Source of the DNA: Bacillota bacterium
Lineage (GTDB): Bacteria > Bacillota > Sulfobacillia > RBS10-35 > JAJYVM01
NCBI GenBank assembly: GCA_021792015.1
Contig: JAJYVM010000024.1
Coordinates: 1 to 17,137 of the forward strand
DNA length: 17,137 nucleotides
Direction: 5' to 3'
Below the pieces are notes generated by a model. It did not search any database. It worked only from the letters and a program-made list of their open reading frames with translations, and had not been told where the DNA came from. The position numbers were made by a program, and so were the translations under genes. Below are positions 1-9,200 of this stretch, one piece after another. The number at the start of each line of letters is the position of its first letter. Position 1 is the stretch's first letter.

Positions 1-3000
1 CGGTGCTGCTCGAGCCACTCGTTGACGCACCCGCCTGATAGGTGAAGTAATCCGCCTGGGTCACGGCGCTCTGCCCGTCGGGCGAGATGACCTGGACGTA
101 GACGGGTCCGTCCCCCCACCAGGCCTGGGGCGTCTTGACCTGCAGCGAGGTGCCGTCGGGCGACGCACTGACGATCTGCGCGGTGCCGAAGTCGCCGAAC
201 ATGACGCTCGTCGCACCGGCGAGGCCGCTGCCGGTGAGCGTGACCGGATCCCCGCCCGTGTCGGAGCCGAAGGCCGGCGATAGGCCCTTGACCACGGGCG
301 GCGCCGTGCTTGGCGTCGTCGTGCTCGGGGTCGTGGGGCTCGGCGCCAGCGGCGGGGTGGCGGCCGGGGCCGCCGCGACGGTCAGCGCTGCGAAGTTCGT
401 CCACCCGTTGCCGCAGGTGTCACAGCCCGCCTCCACGTTCGCCGGACCGGGCTGAGCCCCCGCGGGAATCGGGAACGTCAGCGAGTAGCTGCCGTCGCCG
501 CCGACGTTGGCCACGCCGACGTGCACACCGGCTGGATCGCAGCCGGCACAGTAGAGATACGCGCTCATGACGCTGCCGGGCAGGGCCTTGCCCGTCAGGG
601 TGACGCGCTGGCCCGGCGCGGCCGAGGTCGGCGTGAACGTCCCGGACGGCGTGACCGGCTGCAGGCTGGCCGCCGGGACGACCGTGACGCGGTCGTGGCA
701 GTTGAAGGCGCTGTTCAGCCCGGTGAAGTCGAGGTGGTAGAGGGTCAGGTAGACGTCGTAGGTGCCGTCGGGGAGGTTGGGCTGGACAGGCGTGACAGCC
801 TTCACGCTGCCGTCCGGCTCCACCTGGACGGCGGTCGCCGAGATGTAGACGTTGGCCGCGGGCCGGGCGAAGGTCACGCCCACGGTGCCGCGCAGGTTGT
901 ACCCCGTGATGGTGATGGTCTGCGACCCGTTGTCCGCCACGGTCGACGGGCTGACGCCGGCCACCACCGGCGAGCCGTCGGTCGGCGCGGGCTGGGGGTC
1001 CGCCGCGCAGGTGGCCGCGTTCTCGGTGACGTTGAACGTGACCTGACCGTTGGCCGTGTCGCCGCTCTGGTCCGTGACGACCACTGGTAGGGTCACCTGC
1101 GCCGGGCCCCCGCTCGGCGTGCCATGGATCGTGCCGTCCGGATCGAGCGTCAGGCCGCGTGGCAGTGTCGCGGGCCCGTACGTCAGCGCCTCGCCCTGGG
1201 TGACGGCGGCCGCCTGGGTGCAGCCCGACACGCACACCTGACCCGGCGACCAGGTGAAGGGGCTGCCGTCGCCCCCAGTCGCCTGCAGCGTCTGGCTGTA
1301 CGGCTGGCCGACGCTGGCGTCCGGCAGGGTCGTCGTCGTGACCGTGATGGTCTTTCCGGCATTGTAGGTGAACCGCGGGTCGTTGATGGTCTGCACGTAC
1401 CCGTCCGCCCGCGTCCACTGGCTGGGCCTGTTCGGCCCCGCGGCGTTGATGATGGTCACGTGCACCGTCGTGCCGTTGGTCCCAGCCGGCGCGACGGCCG
1501 TGAGCTCGCTGTCGGATACCACCCTGAACTGGGCGCTGGCGGAGCCGAACGTCACCGACGTGGTGCTTCCAAGGCCCGAACCCGTGATGGTCACGTTGGT
1601 GCCGGCAGGTCCGGACTCGGGTGTGATGCCCAAGTTCTGCAACGCGTCGTCATAGGTGAAGACGTCCGCCTGCCCGGTCGCGCTCGTTCCCCCGGGCCCC
1701 TGCACCTGGACGTCGACGCTGCTTCCGGCGCCCTTGGCCGCCGGCGGGGCCGTCACCCGGATCTCGCTATCCGAGACCGCGGTGCCCTTGGCCGCCACCC
1801 CGCCGAACGTGACGGCTGTCGCACCCGTGAAGCCGCTGCCGGAGATCACCACAGGGGTACCCCCTGAGGCGTCGCCAAACACAGGGCGGAGTCCAGTCAC
1901 CTTGGGCCGCCCGGGAACTGGGGCCGCGTCGAGGCCGGTCAGGATGCTGCGCACATCGGCCAGCACCCGGTCGTTTCCCGGCAGGGCCATGTGCGCCACA
2001 TCGGAGCCCGTAACGAGGTAGTAGGTGAAGGCCCCGATGGGCGAGCTGGCCACGGGCACCGGACCGGCGCCCTGCGGCCCGGGATAGGCGGGCATCTGGC
2101 CGAGGAGCGCGCTGCCGAGCGGCACCGTGTCGTCCCCCGGCCCCAGGTGCACGTTGGCGTCGGTGATCATCTTGTTGGGATCGCAGACGGGCCAGGGCTG
2201 CCACCAGGGGCAGGTCTGCTTATGCTGCGAGATCTCGAGCCGGTCGATGGTGTCGTTGCCGCCGAGGCCGTCCAGCGAGATCGTTTCGTCGGCCGGGTGG
2301 TTGTATCCGGCGATCAGGTAGTTCGCCACCCCGTGCGTTTCGCCGTCGAACACCTGCGAGCGCCACTGCGTGATCTCGTCGTATTCCTGGGGGTTGTACG
2401 CCCGGATGGCGGCGTCCTGACCCGCGGCATCGCCGGCGACGATCTGCTCGTCGTTGAGGCTGGCCGTGAGAAAGCCCTCGGGATAGGCGGTGAAGTAGCT
2501 GGTGCTCGCCAACCCCGATGCCGTCGGCGATTGCGCGTACACCATGGGCCAGTTGGGCGCCAGGATCTGGCCCCAGCTGGGGTTCATGCCGGGGATGCCA
2601 AAGTTCCAGCCCACCGTCATGGCCTGCGTGACCCGCGGGGTGCCCAGCCAGGGGGTGGCGATGTCGATCAGGGCAGCGACCCTGCTCCCGCCCGTATAGG
2701 TGTTTCCGTTGCTGTCCTGGAACTGCCCGGCGATGTAGCTGCGCGCCACGAGACCGCCCAGGGAATGCGCGATGAGGATGACCTTGCTGGCTCCCGTGCT
2801 CTGCAGCACCTGCTGGACCCTCTGCGCGAGCAGGGCGCCATTGGCGCCGGGAGCATCGCGCCAGTCGTAGGGGAAGACGTTCAGCCATCCGTTGCCGCCC
2901 TGCACAAACTGGTCGTTCTCCGTGTAGCCCATGCAGTTGAGGAACGCGAGCAGGCTGTAGTAGACATCGCCACTCGCCCAGCCGGGCAGGCCCGGCCCCC

Positions 3001-3427
3001 AGTTCCCGCCCACATCGAGCCAGCGAAACATATCCCCCACGTAGATGCCGGGGACGATGTCGGTTCCGTCGGGGTTCTTCTTCAGGCGCAGCAAGTCGGA
3101 GTTGGGGTTCGGGGCCAGGGGCGGGATACCGTTGGTGGAGAGCTGGCCGGCGGAGAACCAGTAGAGCCAGTTGCCCTGATGAGTCAGTGTGTTCGGCCCC
3201 CAGAGGAAGCTGGCCGCCGTGCCGGGGACGACGATGACCGGATACTTGGTGAGCGGCGTGTGGGTCGGCCGCCCGTAAGGACCAGCCTGACACCCCAGCT
3301 CGTAGAGGCTGGAATAGGCTCCGGCAACCGGGCTGGCCTGCGGAAGGATCATCGAGGCCAATAAAGAGATCGCCAGCCAGAAGACCAGCATCCGTCCGAA
3401 CCGGCGGCGGGCACGCCCGGCACTCAT
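1..3427 (-). CDS. Secreted LCAT-like alpha/beta hydrolase with IPT/TIG and Ig-like repeats (C-terminus beyond window)
   Basis: The frame is open from ATG 3427 to the left edge (about 1,142 residues, no stop seen). An n-region RARRR plus the hydrophobic stretch MLVFWLAISLLASMIL form a signal peptide, so the protein is exported. Residues about 40-500 resemble lecithin:cholesterol acyltransferase-like lipases: a PYDWR motif, the nucleophile elbow IAHSLGG (Ser222), PGDDTVP (probable acid Asp432) and VAHMALPGN (probable His479). The substrate is unknown; an ester or acyl lipid is expected for the family. The tail reads as IPT/TIG domains near 508-590 and 597-690, a putative Ig (He_PIG-like) domain near 697-798 (LPDASVGQPYSQTLQATGG), another IPT-like unit near 820-910, a repeat near 917-1010, a Thr/Pro/Ser linker, and a last IPT near 1046-1130. 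It lies 16 nt after the upstream stalk gene. A GGAG 10 nt before the ATG lies just past that gene's TAG, so it is probably the third operon gene. Confidence 0.88.
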   Translation of the reverse strand, partial: MSAGRARRRFGRMLVFWLAISLLASMILPQASPVAGAYSSLYELGCQAGPYGRPTHTPLTKYPVIVVPGTAASFLWGPNTLTHQGNWLYWFSAGQLSTNGIPPLAPNPNSDLLRLKKNPDGTDIVPGIYVGDMFRWLDVGGNWGPGLPGWASGDVYYSLLAFLNCMGYTENDQFVQGGNGWLNVFPYDWRDAPGANGALLAQRVQQVLQSTGASKVILIAHSLGGLVARSYIAGQFQDSNGNTYTGGSRVAALIDIATPWLGTPRVTQAMTVGWNFGIPGMNPSWGQILAPNWPMVYAQSPTASGLASTSYFTAYPEGFLTASLNDEQIVAGDAAGQDAAIRAYNPQEYDEITQWRSQVFDGETHGVANYLIAGYNHPADETISLDGLGGNDTIDRLEISQHKQTCPWWQPWPVCDPNKMITDANVHLGPGDDTVPLGSALLGQMPAYPGPQGAGPVPVASSPIGAFTYYLVTGSDVAHMALPGNDRVLADVRSILTGLDAAPVPGRPKVTGLRPVFGDASGGTPVVISGSGFTGATAVTFGGVAAKGTAVSDSEIRVTAPPAAKGAGSSVDVQVQGPGGTSATGQADVFTYDDALQNLGITPESGPAGTNVTITGSGLGSTTSVTFGSASAQFRVVSDSELTAVAPAGTNGTTVHVTIINAAGPNRPSQWTRADGYVQTINDPRFTYNAGKTITVTTTTLPDASVGQPYSQTLQATGGDGSPFTWSPGQVCVSGCTQAAAVTQGEALTYGPATLPRGLTLDPDGTIHGTPSGGPAQVTLPVVVTDQSGDTANGQVTFNVTENAATCAADPQPAPTDGSPVVAGVSPSTVADNGSQTITITGYNLRGTVGVTFARPAANVYISATAVQVEPDGSVKAVTPVQPNLPDGTYDVYLTLYHLDFTGLNSAFNCHDRVTVVPAASLQPVTPSGTFTPTSAAPGQRVTLTGKALPGSVMSAYLYCAGCDPAGVHVGVANVGGDGSYSLTFPIPAGAQPGPANVEAGCDTCGNGWTNFAALTVAAAPAATPPLAPSPTTPSTTTPSTAPPVVKGLSPAFGSDTGGDPVTLTGSGLAGATSVMFGDFGTAQIVSASPDGTSLQVKTPQAWWGDGPVYVQVISPDGQSAVTQADYFTYQAGASTSGSSST

Positions 3428-3443
3428 CGTTGATCCACTCCGA

Positions 3444-4331
3444 CTAGCCACCGGTGGCGGCGGTAGTGACGGTCACGGTCTGCGTGGCGGCATCCCAGGA
3501 GACCTGGGCGCCAAGCTCCTCGCTGATGAAGCGAAGGGGGACCAGGGTTCGCCCGTTGACGATGGTGGGCGGCACGTCCAGGGTGGCAGCCGCGCCGTTA
3601 ATCTGCGCCTGGGGGTTGTCGATCCAGATGTCGATCTGGGTGGTGCCTGCGGTGTAGGTGACTTCACGGGCCGCCGGATCCCACGCCACCTGGGCGCCCA
3701 GGAAGCCGGCCAGAAAGCGCAGCGGGACCATGGTGCGTCCGCTGATGATCTCCGGCGCCACGTCGATCGCCACGGACTGGCCGTTCTCCTGGGCGGTGGC
3801 GACGCCGATGACGAGCTGCAGTACCCCGGACCCATCCGGGGCGGAGGCTACGGCCGGCGGCGCCTGACTGGCTCCGGCACCCACTGTGGCCACCGCAGAC
3901 TGCAGCACGTAATCAAAGGTCACGCCGTGGCTGCCCGCCTGCTGGGCGACGACGAAGGCAAAGCGACCCGCGTGGTCAAGGTCGAGCAGGGCGGTGCCCT
4001 GTGCGACGGAGACCACCGATGCCGTAGGCGGGGCCGAGAGCGTCCCGGAAGGAGGCACCGTCGCAAGGTCGCCGCTCAGCGTGGGGCTGCCGCTGCTGTC
4101 CTGCCCCAGTGTCAGATCCGCGTTGGCGCCGCCCGTCTGACCGGCCTCCAGGTCGAACGTCGTCGCGCCGCCGGCACCGCCGAGGCTGCCCGTGGCCGGC
4201 GTGGAGACCGGAAACGTCACGGCCTGCCTGCCGACCGTCAGGATGAGCACCTGGGCCGAGTCGGCTCGCGTGCCGGCGCCCGCCGCCAGGACAGCTACGG
4301 ATACCAGGATCGCCAGGCCGATGGGCCGCAC
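3444..4331 (-). CDS. Secreted stalk-domain protein (copper amine oxidase N-terminal-type repeats), short paralogue
   Basis: This protein has 295 residues and starts at GTG 4331. An AGGGG SD about 8 nt upstream abuts the TAA of the preceding gene, and the gap is 13 nt. A signal peptide spans about residues 1-24. Residues about 25-160 form a domain of unknown function that matches the N-terminus of the upstream protein (GQDSSGSPTLSGDLATVPPS here against GQDANGNPTLTGDLAELPPS). Residues about 180-295 hold two stalk repeats of the PF07833 type, ending in GRTMVPLRFLAGFLGAQVAWD and GRTLVPLRFISEELGAQVSWD (shortened here). These repeats are a surface or wall-associated module widespread in Bacillota. 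No oxidase catalytic domain or copper site is present, so it is not an amine oxidase. It is probably co-expressed with the paralogue and the secreted hydrolase, perhaps as a structural or binding partner (inference). Confidence 0.87.
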   Translation of the reverse strand: MRPIGLAILVSVAVLAAGAGTRADSAQVLILTVGRQAVTFPVSTPATGSLGGAGGATTFDLEAGQTGGANADLTLGQDSSGSPTLSGDLATVPPSGTLSAPPTASVVSVAQGTALLDLDHAGRFAFVVAQQAGSHGVTFDYVLQSAVATVGAGASQAPPAVASAPDGSGVLQLVIGVATAQENGQSVAIDVAPEIISGRTMVPLRFLAGFLGAQVAWDPAAREVTYTAGTTQIDIWIDNPQAQINGAAATLDVPPTIVNGRTLVPLRFISEELGAQVSWDAATQTVTVTTAATGG

Positions 4332-4344
4332 TGGCTCGTCCCCT

Positions 4345-5880
4345 TTACGGCGCCCCGTAGGTGATGGTCACCGTCTGAGTCGAGGAATCCCAACCGACCT
4401 GGGCCCCCAGGGCCTCGCTGATGAAACGGACCGGCACCATCGTCGAGCCGTCGACGATCACGGGCGGGGCATCCAGGGTGACGCTCCGGCCGTCGACGGT
4501 CGCCGTGGTGCCGCCGATGGTGACCGCCACGTCCGTCGAGCCGAGCTGGTAGCTGGCCGTGTGGCGCGTGCCATCCCACGACACCGTGGCACCAAGGGCC
4601 TGGCCGAGGAAGCGGAAGGGCACCATGGTGCGGTTGGCCGAGTCGATCTCAGCGGGGGCGATGAGCGACTCCGGTTGCCCGTTCACGGTCGCCGTCTGGC
4701 TTCCGATCTGCAGCGCGATGCTGACTGGGGAGGACCCGCTCTTGCTGCTGCTTGACTGGCTCTGCGCCTGGGTCTGCGGCTGCGAGCTCGACTGGCTGCC
4801 CTGGCCGCCGCACCCGGAACTCGTATTGAACGTCCAGTCCAGCTCGGTGAGCCCGGTGCTGGGGTTGGCGATGCCGTCCGAGGCCAGCGTCGGGCTCGTG
4901 ATCATGATGTGGTACACCTGGCTGGGGTCGGTCTGCTGCATGGAGAAGGTCCAGATCCCCGGGCTGTTCTCCCCCTGCGGGTCGCCGTAGAGGGGGGTGT
5001 ACCAGGGGTTGCCGCCGATCTCCCCGCTCTGGTTGACGGCCACGTTGCTCACGTCCGTCGGCGCGGCGATGGCCACGTTGAGGACAAGCGCCATGTTCGG
5101 CTGCGCCTGGGCCACGGTCTGGCCCTGCGCAGCCCCGAGCGCGGTGAGCTCGATCCCGACCTGCAGGGCCGCGTTGCCGTTGTCGGCGACCGTGATGCAA
5201 TTGCCCGCGATCGGGTAGGCGCCCTGGGTCTGATTCGGACTCGGCGAGGATTGCGTGCCCTGGCTCTGGCCACTGGTGGCCGTGGCCGTGGTCGCGGCGC
5301 TCGGCGTGCTCTGCTGCTGCGTCTGGCCCTGGGTCGTCTGCGTGCCCTGGCTCTGACCACCGGTCGTGCCCGGCCCCTGCGTCGACGGGGCGCCCTGGTC
5401 CTGTGCGGCCGGAGGCGGCACCGTCGTCATGGCAGTCTGGATGGTGTAGGTGAAGTACACCGCCCGCGGCGTGGCGTTGGTGATCTGCGCCAGCACGTAG
5501 TTGCCGGCCGAGTCGAAGACCAGCAGGCTCTCCCCCGCCGTGACCGTCAGGGTCGCGCTGCTGGGCGCCGAGGCCAGGGTATCGCTCGGGGGAAGCTCCG
5601 CCAGGTCGCCCGTGAGCGTCGGGTTCCCGTTGGCGTCCTGGCCGATCTGGACATCCCCGAACATGCCTGCCTGCCCGGTCTCAAAGTCGAAGCCGAGGCT
5701 GGCGTAGCCACCCACGTCGCCGACGGCGCCCTTGTCGACGGCACCGCCAAAGCTGATTTGCAGGTTGCCGGCCGTGATGACCGTTGCCGAGGCCGCGTGG
5801 GCCGCGATTCCCGAACCGAGCACGCCCCAGGTCAAGATCCCCGCCACGACGGTGGCCACCAGCTTCCGCGGCAACTGCAC
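4345..5880 (-). CDS. Secreted stalk-domain protein with Gln/Ser/Thr-rich linkers, long paralogue
   Basis: This protein has 511 residues. The frame extends to 6201, but I chose GTG 5880 because GGAGGTGG (5888-5895) sits about 8 nt upstream and a signal peptide follows at once (QLPRKLVATVVAGILTWGVL, ending near AAHA). The order is: signal 1-30; N-domain about 33-155, shared with the next gene; Q/S/T/G linker about 157-220; a unique domain about 221-353 with one Cys near each end (AGNCITV and SSGCGGQ); a second Q/S linker about 354-382; two stalk repeats about 388-511 (NRTMVPFRFLGQALGATVSW and GSTMVPVRFISEALGAQVGW). It looks like the short paralogue with about 220 residues of linker, domain and linker inserted before the stalk repeats. 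It is the first gene of the apparent operon. An extracellular or wall-bound location is inferred and the function is unknown. Confidence 0.87.
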   Translation of the reverse strand: MQLPRKLVATVVAGILTWGVLGSGIAAHAASATVITAGNLQISFGGAVDKGAVGDVGGYASLGFDFETGQAGMFGDVQIGQDANGNPTLTGDLAELPPSDTLASAPSSATLTVTAGESLLVFDSAGNYVLAQITNATPRAVYFTYTIQTAMTTVPPPAAQDQGAPSTQGPGTTGGQSQGTQTTQGQTQQQSTPSAATTATATSGQSQGTQSSPSPNQTQGAYPIAGNCITVADNGNAALQVGIELTALGAAQGQTVAQAQPNMALVLNVAIAAPTDVSNVAVNQSGEIGGNPWYTPLYGDPQGENSPGIWTFSMQQTDPSQVYHIMITSPTLASDGIANPSTGLTELDWTFNTSSGCGGQGSQSSSQPQTQAQSQSSSSKSGSSPVSIALQIGSQTATVNGQPESLIAPAEIDSANRTMVPFRFLGQALGATVSWDGTRHTASYQLGSTDVAVTIGGTTATVDGRSVTLDAPPVIVDGSTMVPVRFISEALGAQVGWDSSTQTVTITYGAP

Positions 5881-6109
5881 CTTTCGCCCACCTCCGAATC
5901 CCGCAATGGACCGACCCTGCCCGGGCCCCGCAGACGCCGTCGCCACCCTTCGGGCCCTGACGGCGGCGTGCAAGCCAACCGGAAAGCGCGCATCGGACGA
6001 CGACCCGGAAGATCGTAGCGAAGCCACCATTAGAGGACCGTTAGCGCGTCGAGGGCGGTGTGCGACGGGTTGCCGGGATCCCACGGCCAGCCCACAAGCC
6101 ATCCAACAG

Positions 6110-6122
6110 CCGTGGACCACGG
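6110..6122. promoter_or_regulatory. Perfect 13-bp inverted repeat, possible operator half
   Basis: CCGTGG-A-CCACGG is self-complementary apart from its central base. Its right arm is the first CCACGG of the three tandem repeats that follow. About 100 nt upstream of the regulator start, it could be a binding site, though no factor is known. Confidence 0.4.
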
Positions 6123-6158
6123 CCTGGGCGCCACGGCTTGGGCGCCACGGCGTGAGCG
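6117..6158. repeat. Three tandem 14-bp direct repeats, candidate operator
   Basis: The units are CCACGGCCTGGGCG (6117-6130), CCACGGCTTGGGCG (6131-6144) and CCACGGCGTGAGCG (6145-6158), with one or two differences between them. Another CCACGGCC lies at 6081-6088. BTAD/SARP-type activators generally bind short direct repeats near promoters, and the neighbouring gene encodes such a protein. These are therefore plausible sites for autoregulation, but the link is inference. Confidence 0.55.
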
Positions 6159-6164
6159 GCAGCC

Positions 6165-6184
6165 TATGTGGTCCACACCACATA
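6165..6184. promoter_or_regulatory. Perfect inverted repeat, 8-bp arms with 4-bp spacer
   Basis: TATGTGGT-CCAC-ACCACATA is a perfect dyad in a locally AT-richer patch 35 nt before the regulator's GTG. Its position and symmetry suit an operator for a dimeric repressor or activator overlapping the regulator promoter. It could also be a small hairpin. Confidence 0.5.
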
Positions 6185-6218
6185 AAGGGCCGACCGCCCA
6201 TCCGGGCTCATTGTCGGG

Positions 6219-9200
6219 GTGGAACCCATTGCCGACGATGGGAATGTGAGACGGAAGGCGTCCGCTCAGGCCCCGCCTGCCATCGTCGGCGCGAAGGTCT
6301 CCATCCCGTCGCCTGGCAGCTTCTTTCGCCCGCTGCCGAGCGCGCTCGCCGCCTTCGCCGACACGCCCATCGTCCTCGTGTCCGCGCCCGCCGGCTTCGG
6401 CAAGACCTCGACCGCCGCCGCCTGGGCGCAGATCGAGCAGCGCCGGGGAGCGCGGGTCGCCTGGCTGCGGTGCGACGCCGCCGACGGCGTCCTCGCGGTG
6501 TTCGCTCAACACCTGGGGGCGGCCCTCGACCGGACCGTCCGCGGTCTGGTCCTGCTCCCACCCCTGGCCGACGAGCCGCCGGCTGCCCTGGCGAACCGCC
6601 TGGCCGCCATGCTCGAGCAGAGCGCGCTGCCCGTGCGCCTCGTCATCGACGACGTCCACGCCCTCCCCGCTGACTCCCCCGTATGGCCCGTGCTCACGGC
6701 CTTCGGCGACGTCGTTCCGGCCAACATGCGGCTGGTGCTCGCGGGCCGGGACGTGCATCTGCCTCTCCCCATCGCGCGCTGGCAGGGCACGGGCCGCCTT
6801 GCGCTGTGCGAATCCACCCAGCTGCGGCTTCCGGCCGATGCCGTGGCCGCGGTGCTGGCCGACCGCCTGGGCGCGCTCCCCTCCTCCGTGACCCGACGGG
6901 CCGCCGAGCTCACGGGCGGCTGGCCGATCCTGGTTGCGCTGCTGTCCGAGCGGTTGGCCCAGGTCCCCCGGACGGCCTGGGCGGAGGCGCTGTCCGGGGT
7001 GCCCCGGCTCGACGCGGTGGCGCAGTACTTCGGCTCCGAGGTGCTCGGGGCCATGGACGAACGCGAGCGCCGCTTCCTCCTCGTCACCTCGGTGATGCGC
7101 GTGCTCGACCCCGGCGCGGTGGCGGCGATCTGGCCCGATCCCGACGGGCGGCGGCTGCTGCAGCGCATGAGCGGCAGCGCCTTCTTCACGCCTCTGGACG
7201 GCGATGGGGCGCGCCTGCAGCACCACGCACTGTTCGAGAGCTTTCTGCGGGAGGAGGCCGAGCGCGAGCTCGGCCCGGAGGCGTTGCGCCGGATTCGCGT
7301 GGCGCTTGCCCGCCACGCAGCGGACGCCGGCGATCCCGAACGCGCCGTCGACCATGCCCTGGAGGCCGGAGAGTGGGCCCTGGCATCCAGCCTGCTGGCA
7401 CGCATGTCTTACGCGCTGCTCTCCGAGGGCTCGCTCCGCGCGCTGGAGGAGCCGCTGAGCCGCCTCCCCGAGCGCGTTCGTGACAGCGATCCGTACGCGC
7501 GGCTGGTGGCAGCCCATGTCGCCGCCAGCCGCGGCGAGGGACTGACGGCGGCCGCCCATGCCGGCGCCGCCCTGCAGCAGGTGCTGGCCATCGGCGATGC
7601 GGACGGGGCGGTGGCGGCCATCACCCACCTCGCGGACGCCCTGCCCGGCTCAGAGGCCGAGCGACCGATCACAGGGCGGCTGACGGCGCATTCGGACCCG
7701 CGCGTCGCCGCCTGGGGTCGCCTCTGGGAGCTGAAGCTCGACATCGGCCGCATCCGGCCCGACGCCGTTCAGGCCGCCCTGCGCGACCTGGAGGCGATCG
7801 AGCCATCGCCCGACCTCATCGAGGAGGGGCGGCTCTTGGCGGGCTGGCTGCTCTACATGACGGGAGCCGTGCGGGAGATCCGCATCACGCCGGCCGCCTA
7901 CGTCCGCGCCCTGGCTCGCCAGCGGTTCGATCCCTTCCCCGCCTACCTCTACACGGGCCGCTGGGACGAGCTGGCCGACCTGCTCGCCGCCGCCCGCGCC
8001 GTGGAGCCGCCGGCCTGGGCGGCGGGCCACGTCCGCCTCTGGCTCAACGTGCCGGAGGCCATCCTGGCCGTCCTGCACGGGGATCTCGGGCGGGCGGATG
8101 CGCTGCTGGAGGCCGTCGAGGGCGCCTACGGCGCTGGCGGCGGCGGCTTCGTGCGCCCGGAGTTCCTCTCCGTGTACCGCGCCATCCGTGCCGGTACCGC
8201 CCTGCGGGCCGGCCGGCGCGAGGAGGCCATCGACCTGCTGCGCGCCAATGTCCTGCTTCACGCCAACGACCCCGTGATGCGGCCGGTGGCCCGCCTTGAC
8301 CTGGCCCAGGCCCATGCGCGCCTTGGGGATCTGGCCGAGGCACGGCGCCAGCTGCTGGATGGCCGCGTGCTGTCCGGCGATCGCGGCCTCCGTGGGCTCT
8401 ACTACCGGCTGCTGGAGACCGCGATCCGTGACGGGCAGCCATGGACCGTGGTCGAGGAACTGCAGGATCTCGGCGCTTTCGGCTTTTTACCGCTCTATGA
8501 CCCCGGCCCGCTCCGCCAGACACTGGCGGCCGCTCGCGCCGCCGGCAGAGTGCCCGAGCACCTGCGGGACACGGTGGATCAGGTGCTGGAGCTGTGCGCA
8601 CGCGGCGATCCCAAGCTCCAGGCGCCACGCCGGCCGGCGCTGGTCATCCGTGCCTTCGGGGGGTTCGCCGCCGAGCGCGACGGCCGCCGGTTCCCCAGCC
8701 CGGGACCGCGGGTCGCCGAGCTGCTCGTCCGCCTCGTGCGGGCAGGCGGCCAACCCCTGCAGCGTGCGGAGCTGGCGGAGGCCATGTGGCCGGAGATCCC
8801 CCGCGACGTGCAGACCAACCGCATGCGGGTCACCCTGCACGCCCTGCGGCGCTGGCTCGCCGAGGCGGGTTGCGCCGAACGGCTGCGCGCGAGCCGCGGT
8901 GAGCTTGGCCTGGAACCCGGGGACTGGCTGGAGTGGGACCTCGGGGCCTGGCGCCAGGCCGTGCAGCTCCTGCGGAGGTCCGCCGCGCCCAGCCTTGCCG
9001 CCGCCCTGGCAGCCCTCCGCCTCTACCGTGGACCGCTGCTGCCGGAGGCCGACTTTCATGAAGCCTTCTATTATGAGCGCGCGCAGTGCGCGCTCGAGCA
9101 TTCCGATCTGGCCCGGCGGGCCGCCGGCCTTGCGCCGGACGAAGCGCAGGCGCTTGAGATCCTCGAGGAGGCCGTCCGCGTCAATCCCGAGGACGAGCCG

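Larger units (their letters stand above)
5881..6218. promoter_or_regulatory. Divergent control region between surface-protein operon and large regulator gene
   Basis: This is 338 nt with no credible gene, between two divergently transcribed units. It contains the SD of the minus-strand operon (5888-5895), a 13-bp inverted repeat at 6110-6122, three 14-bp tandem repeats at 6117-6158, and an 8-bp-armed inverted repeat at 6165-6184, all nearer the regulator. I could not assign convincing -35/-10 pairs for either direction. The repeats are the best operator candidates for autoregulation and operon control. Confidence 0.6.

Noticed and set aside
1991..3364. 457-codon plus-strand frame and several minus-strand frames (420-1418, 2220-3293) over the hydrolase gene
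   Set aside because: The minus frame from 3427 carries a signal peptide, PYDWR, AHSLGG, GDDTVP and IPT repeats without a break. The others are Arg/His/Gly-rich shadows.
3444..5880. Annotation of the stalk proteins as copper amine oxidases
   Set aside because: Only the repeat named after that enzyme's N-terminal domain is present. There is no catalytic domain or topaquinone site.
4345..6201. Start of the long stalk protein at 6201
   Set aside because: The extra 107 residues are Arg-rich and unlike a protein N-terminus. GTG 5880 has a strong SD and is followed directly by a signal peptide.
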